From Phil1 sp964546125 (GTDB lineage: Bacteria > Bacillota > Clostridia > Christensenellales > CAG-138): a stretch of DNA of 5,751 nucleotides. Positions 4,627-5,751 of the stretch are shown here, piece by piece; position 1 is the stretch's first letter; every line of letters begins with the position of its first letter. The stretch lies in the NCBI GenBank assembly GCA_964546125.1, contig CAZJIS010000086.1, positions 1-5,751 on the forward strand, written 5' to 3'. The notes beneath the pieces were generated by a model that saw only the letters and a program-made list of their open reading frames with translations, had not been told where the DNA came from and did no database searches. The translations under genes were made by a program, and so were the position numbers.

Positions 4627-5751
4627 ATGCGCGATTTCAGGGAGTGCGACGCGGCGCTGGGCGCGCAAAGGATCGCCCTAATCACTTCAAAACTCACGCT
4701 TTTGAATGAAGAAGCCGGCGGCCCGCTCGATTTGCTGCGCGAATTTGCCTATTCCCTTATTCTGGGGGATACGCAGGCGTCCTACCGCCTTTACCACGAC
4801 CTTGCCCGCGCGCTGCTCGCCTCGGGTGCGCGCCGCGTGAGCGGGGACCTTTTGATGGACCACCTAATCGCGCTCATCTTCGAGCGGGAGCATCCGTTCG
4901 CGCGGATGGCGGCCGCCGGGCGGCTCGACGCCGCCGAGCAGATCGCGATGAAAGCGGACCTTGCGGCCCTTGGCGAGCTTGCGACGCTTGCAAGCACCGA
5001 CCTCGTGCGCATGGCCCAGGAGCGCCACCGCGACCGCCCGCGCTACATGAAGGACGACATCTCCCTGATGTCCACCGCGCTTTGGAACGGCTCCCTTACG
5101 CGCAACTCGCCCGCGCCCGACCCCAAGGCCGGCAGCCAAGGCGCAAACGCCCCCCTCGCGCTTCCTCCGGAGCACGAATGGCTGCCCTTTCACTATGGGG
5201 AGCAGGACCTTCCCGGCGAGTGGGCGGCGGACGAGGCGCTTGAAGAAGTGTACCTTCGCCTGCTCAAATCGCCCGATTGGCGCAGCGCCTGCGATGATAT
5301 ATGGAACCTTTTTGCCGCCTATGGCAGCGGGGATTTTCTTAAGGCGCGCGTGTTCTTCGCGCGGGACAATGCCCTCGTGCCCGCCCCGAGCACGCCCTAC
5401 GTGTGCCCGGTGTCGTTCCATGAGGCGCAGCGGCTCACCCTTACGGAAAACGTCATCGCCTTCATGCGCGGGGAGGCCGCCGCGCACGCGCTGATCTACG
5501 GCCCCGAAGGGGCGGGGAAAACCGCGCTTGCGCTCAACCTCGCCGAGGATCTGCCCGAGCTTCGCATCGTGGTGGTGGATGACCCGGCTTCGAGCGACGC
5601 GCTTGCGCTCATTGAACAATTGCGCCGCCAGCCGCTGCGCTTTTTGCTGCTGCTCGACGGCGTTGAAGCGGATGCCTATGCCGCGCGCGTGCTCCATTGC
5701 GCCTGTAGCCGCGGCGGGCTGCCGCAAAACGTGCTGCTCGCCGCAACCGCG
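4627..5751 (+). CDS. DUF815-family P-loop (AAA-type) ATPase, C-terminus cut by window edge
   Basis: The frame is open for 375 codons with no stop before the window ends. I place it in DUF815 (predicted AAA+ ATPases of unknown function) from recalled family patterns. These are a helical N-terminal region with a xxHPF motif (about 86-92), DWRSACDD...AYGSGDF (about 217-237), an entry helix TENVIAFMRG (273-282) and Walker A GPEGAGKT (292-299, Lys298). Next come a LRRQPLRFLLLLDG Walker B strand (332-345) and a sensor-1-like NVLLAATA at 368-375. Residues about 155-182 are a Pro/Ala/Gly-rich linker between the N-terminal region and the ATPase. There is no signal peptide or membrane segment, so it is probably cytosolic. 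Family members usually have Asp-Asp in Walker B; here it is Asp344-Gly345, which may weaken hydrolysis. Firmicutes members are often about 420-450 residues, so perhaps 50-80 residues are missing. Its role and partners are unknown. It is divergent from murG, with which it shares a promoter region. Confidence 0.85.
   Translation, partial: MRDFRECDAALGAQRIALITSKLTLLNEEAGGPLDLLREFAYSLILGDTQASYRLYHDLARALLASGARRVSGDLLMDHLIALIFEREHPFARMAAAGRLDAAEQIAMKADLAALGELATLASTDLVRMAQERHRDRPRYMKDDISLMSTALWNGSLTRNSPAPDPKAGSQGANAPLALPPEHEWLPFHYGEQDLPGEWAADEALEEVYLRLLKSPDWRSACDDIWNLFAAYGSGDFLKARVFFARDNALVPAPSTPYVCPVSFHEAQRLTLTENVIAFMRGEAAAHALIYGPEGAGKTALALNLAEDLPELRIVVVDDPASSDALALIEQLRRQPLRFLLLLDGVEADAYAARVLHCACSRGGLPQNVLLAATA

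Noticed and set aside
4864..5727. Long minus-strand open frame (287 codons) opposite the DUF815 gene
   Set aside because: It is an antisense shadow created by GC-rich codon bias. The plus frame has a consensus ribosome binding site and recognisable P-loop motifs; the minus product shows no recognised motif and is rich in Arg, Gly and Ala.

Overview
The window looks like an ordinary chromosomal segment of a GC-rich, Firmicutes-like (probably clostridial) bacterium. The taxonomic guess rests on three things: purine-rich Shine-Dalgarno sites, a MurG of the clade that clostridia often carry outside the dcw cluster (GGGSAGHVTPN start, RGDQILNA instead of the usual HQxxNA), and a two-part DUF815 ATPase of the type seen in Firmicutes. 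No mobile element, CRISPR array, rRNA or tRNA was seen.

Layout. At the left edge the minus strand carries the first 55 codons of recF, with a good promoter and ribosome binding site. A roughly 160-base AT-richer gap with two short inverted repeats separates it from a plus-strand pair, cca (CCA-adding enzyme with an HD domain) and mnmE (tRNA-modification GTPase). The two overlap by 4 bases (ATGA) and almost certainly form one operon for tRNA maturation and modification. mnmE converges on a minus-strand pair with only 5 bases between the stop codons. That pair is murG (lipid II synthesis) followed 20 bases later by a small ModE-type winged-helix regulator without a molybdate-binding domain. murG is divergent from the last gene, a plus-strand DUF815-family P-loop ATPase that runs off the right end.

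How they fit together. The genes are mostly housekeeping: DNA repair (recF), tRNA 3' ends and wobble uridines (cca, mnmE) and cell wall (murG). The least understood pieces are the DUF815 ATPase and the stand-alone ModE-like regulator. recF and mnmE are both genes that commonly flank oriC in Firmicutes, so the segment may be a rearranged origin-proximal region, but no DnaA boxes were seen.

Most notable observations: the cca promoter places the predicted transcription start exactly on the A of its ATG (possible leaderless mRNA); the murG and DUF815 promoters are interlocked; the DUF815 protein has an altered Walker B; and the MnmE G4 motif is CKTD rather than NKxD. I found no convincing new multi-gene system.
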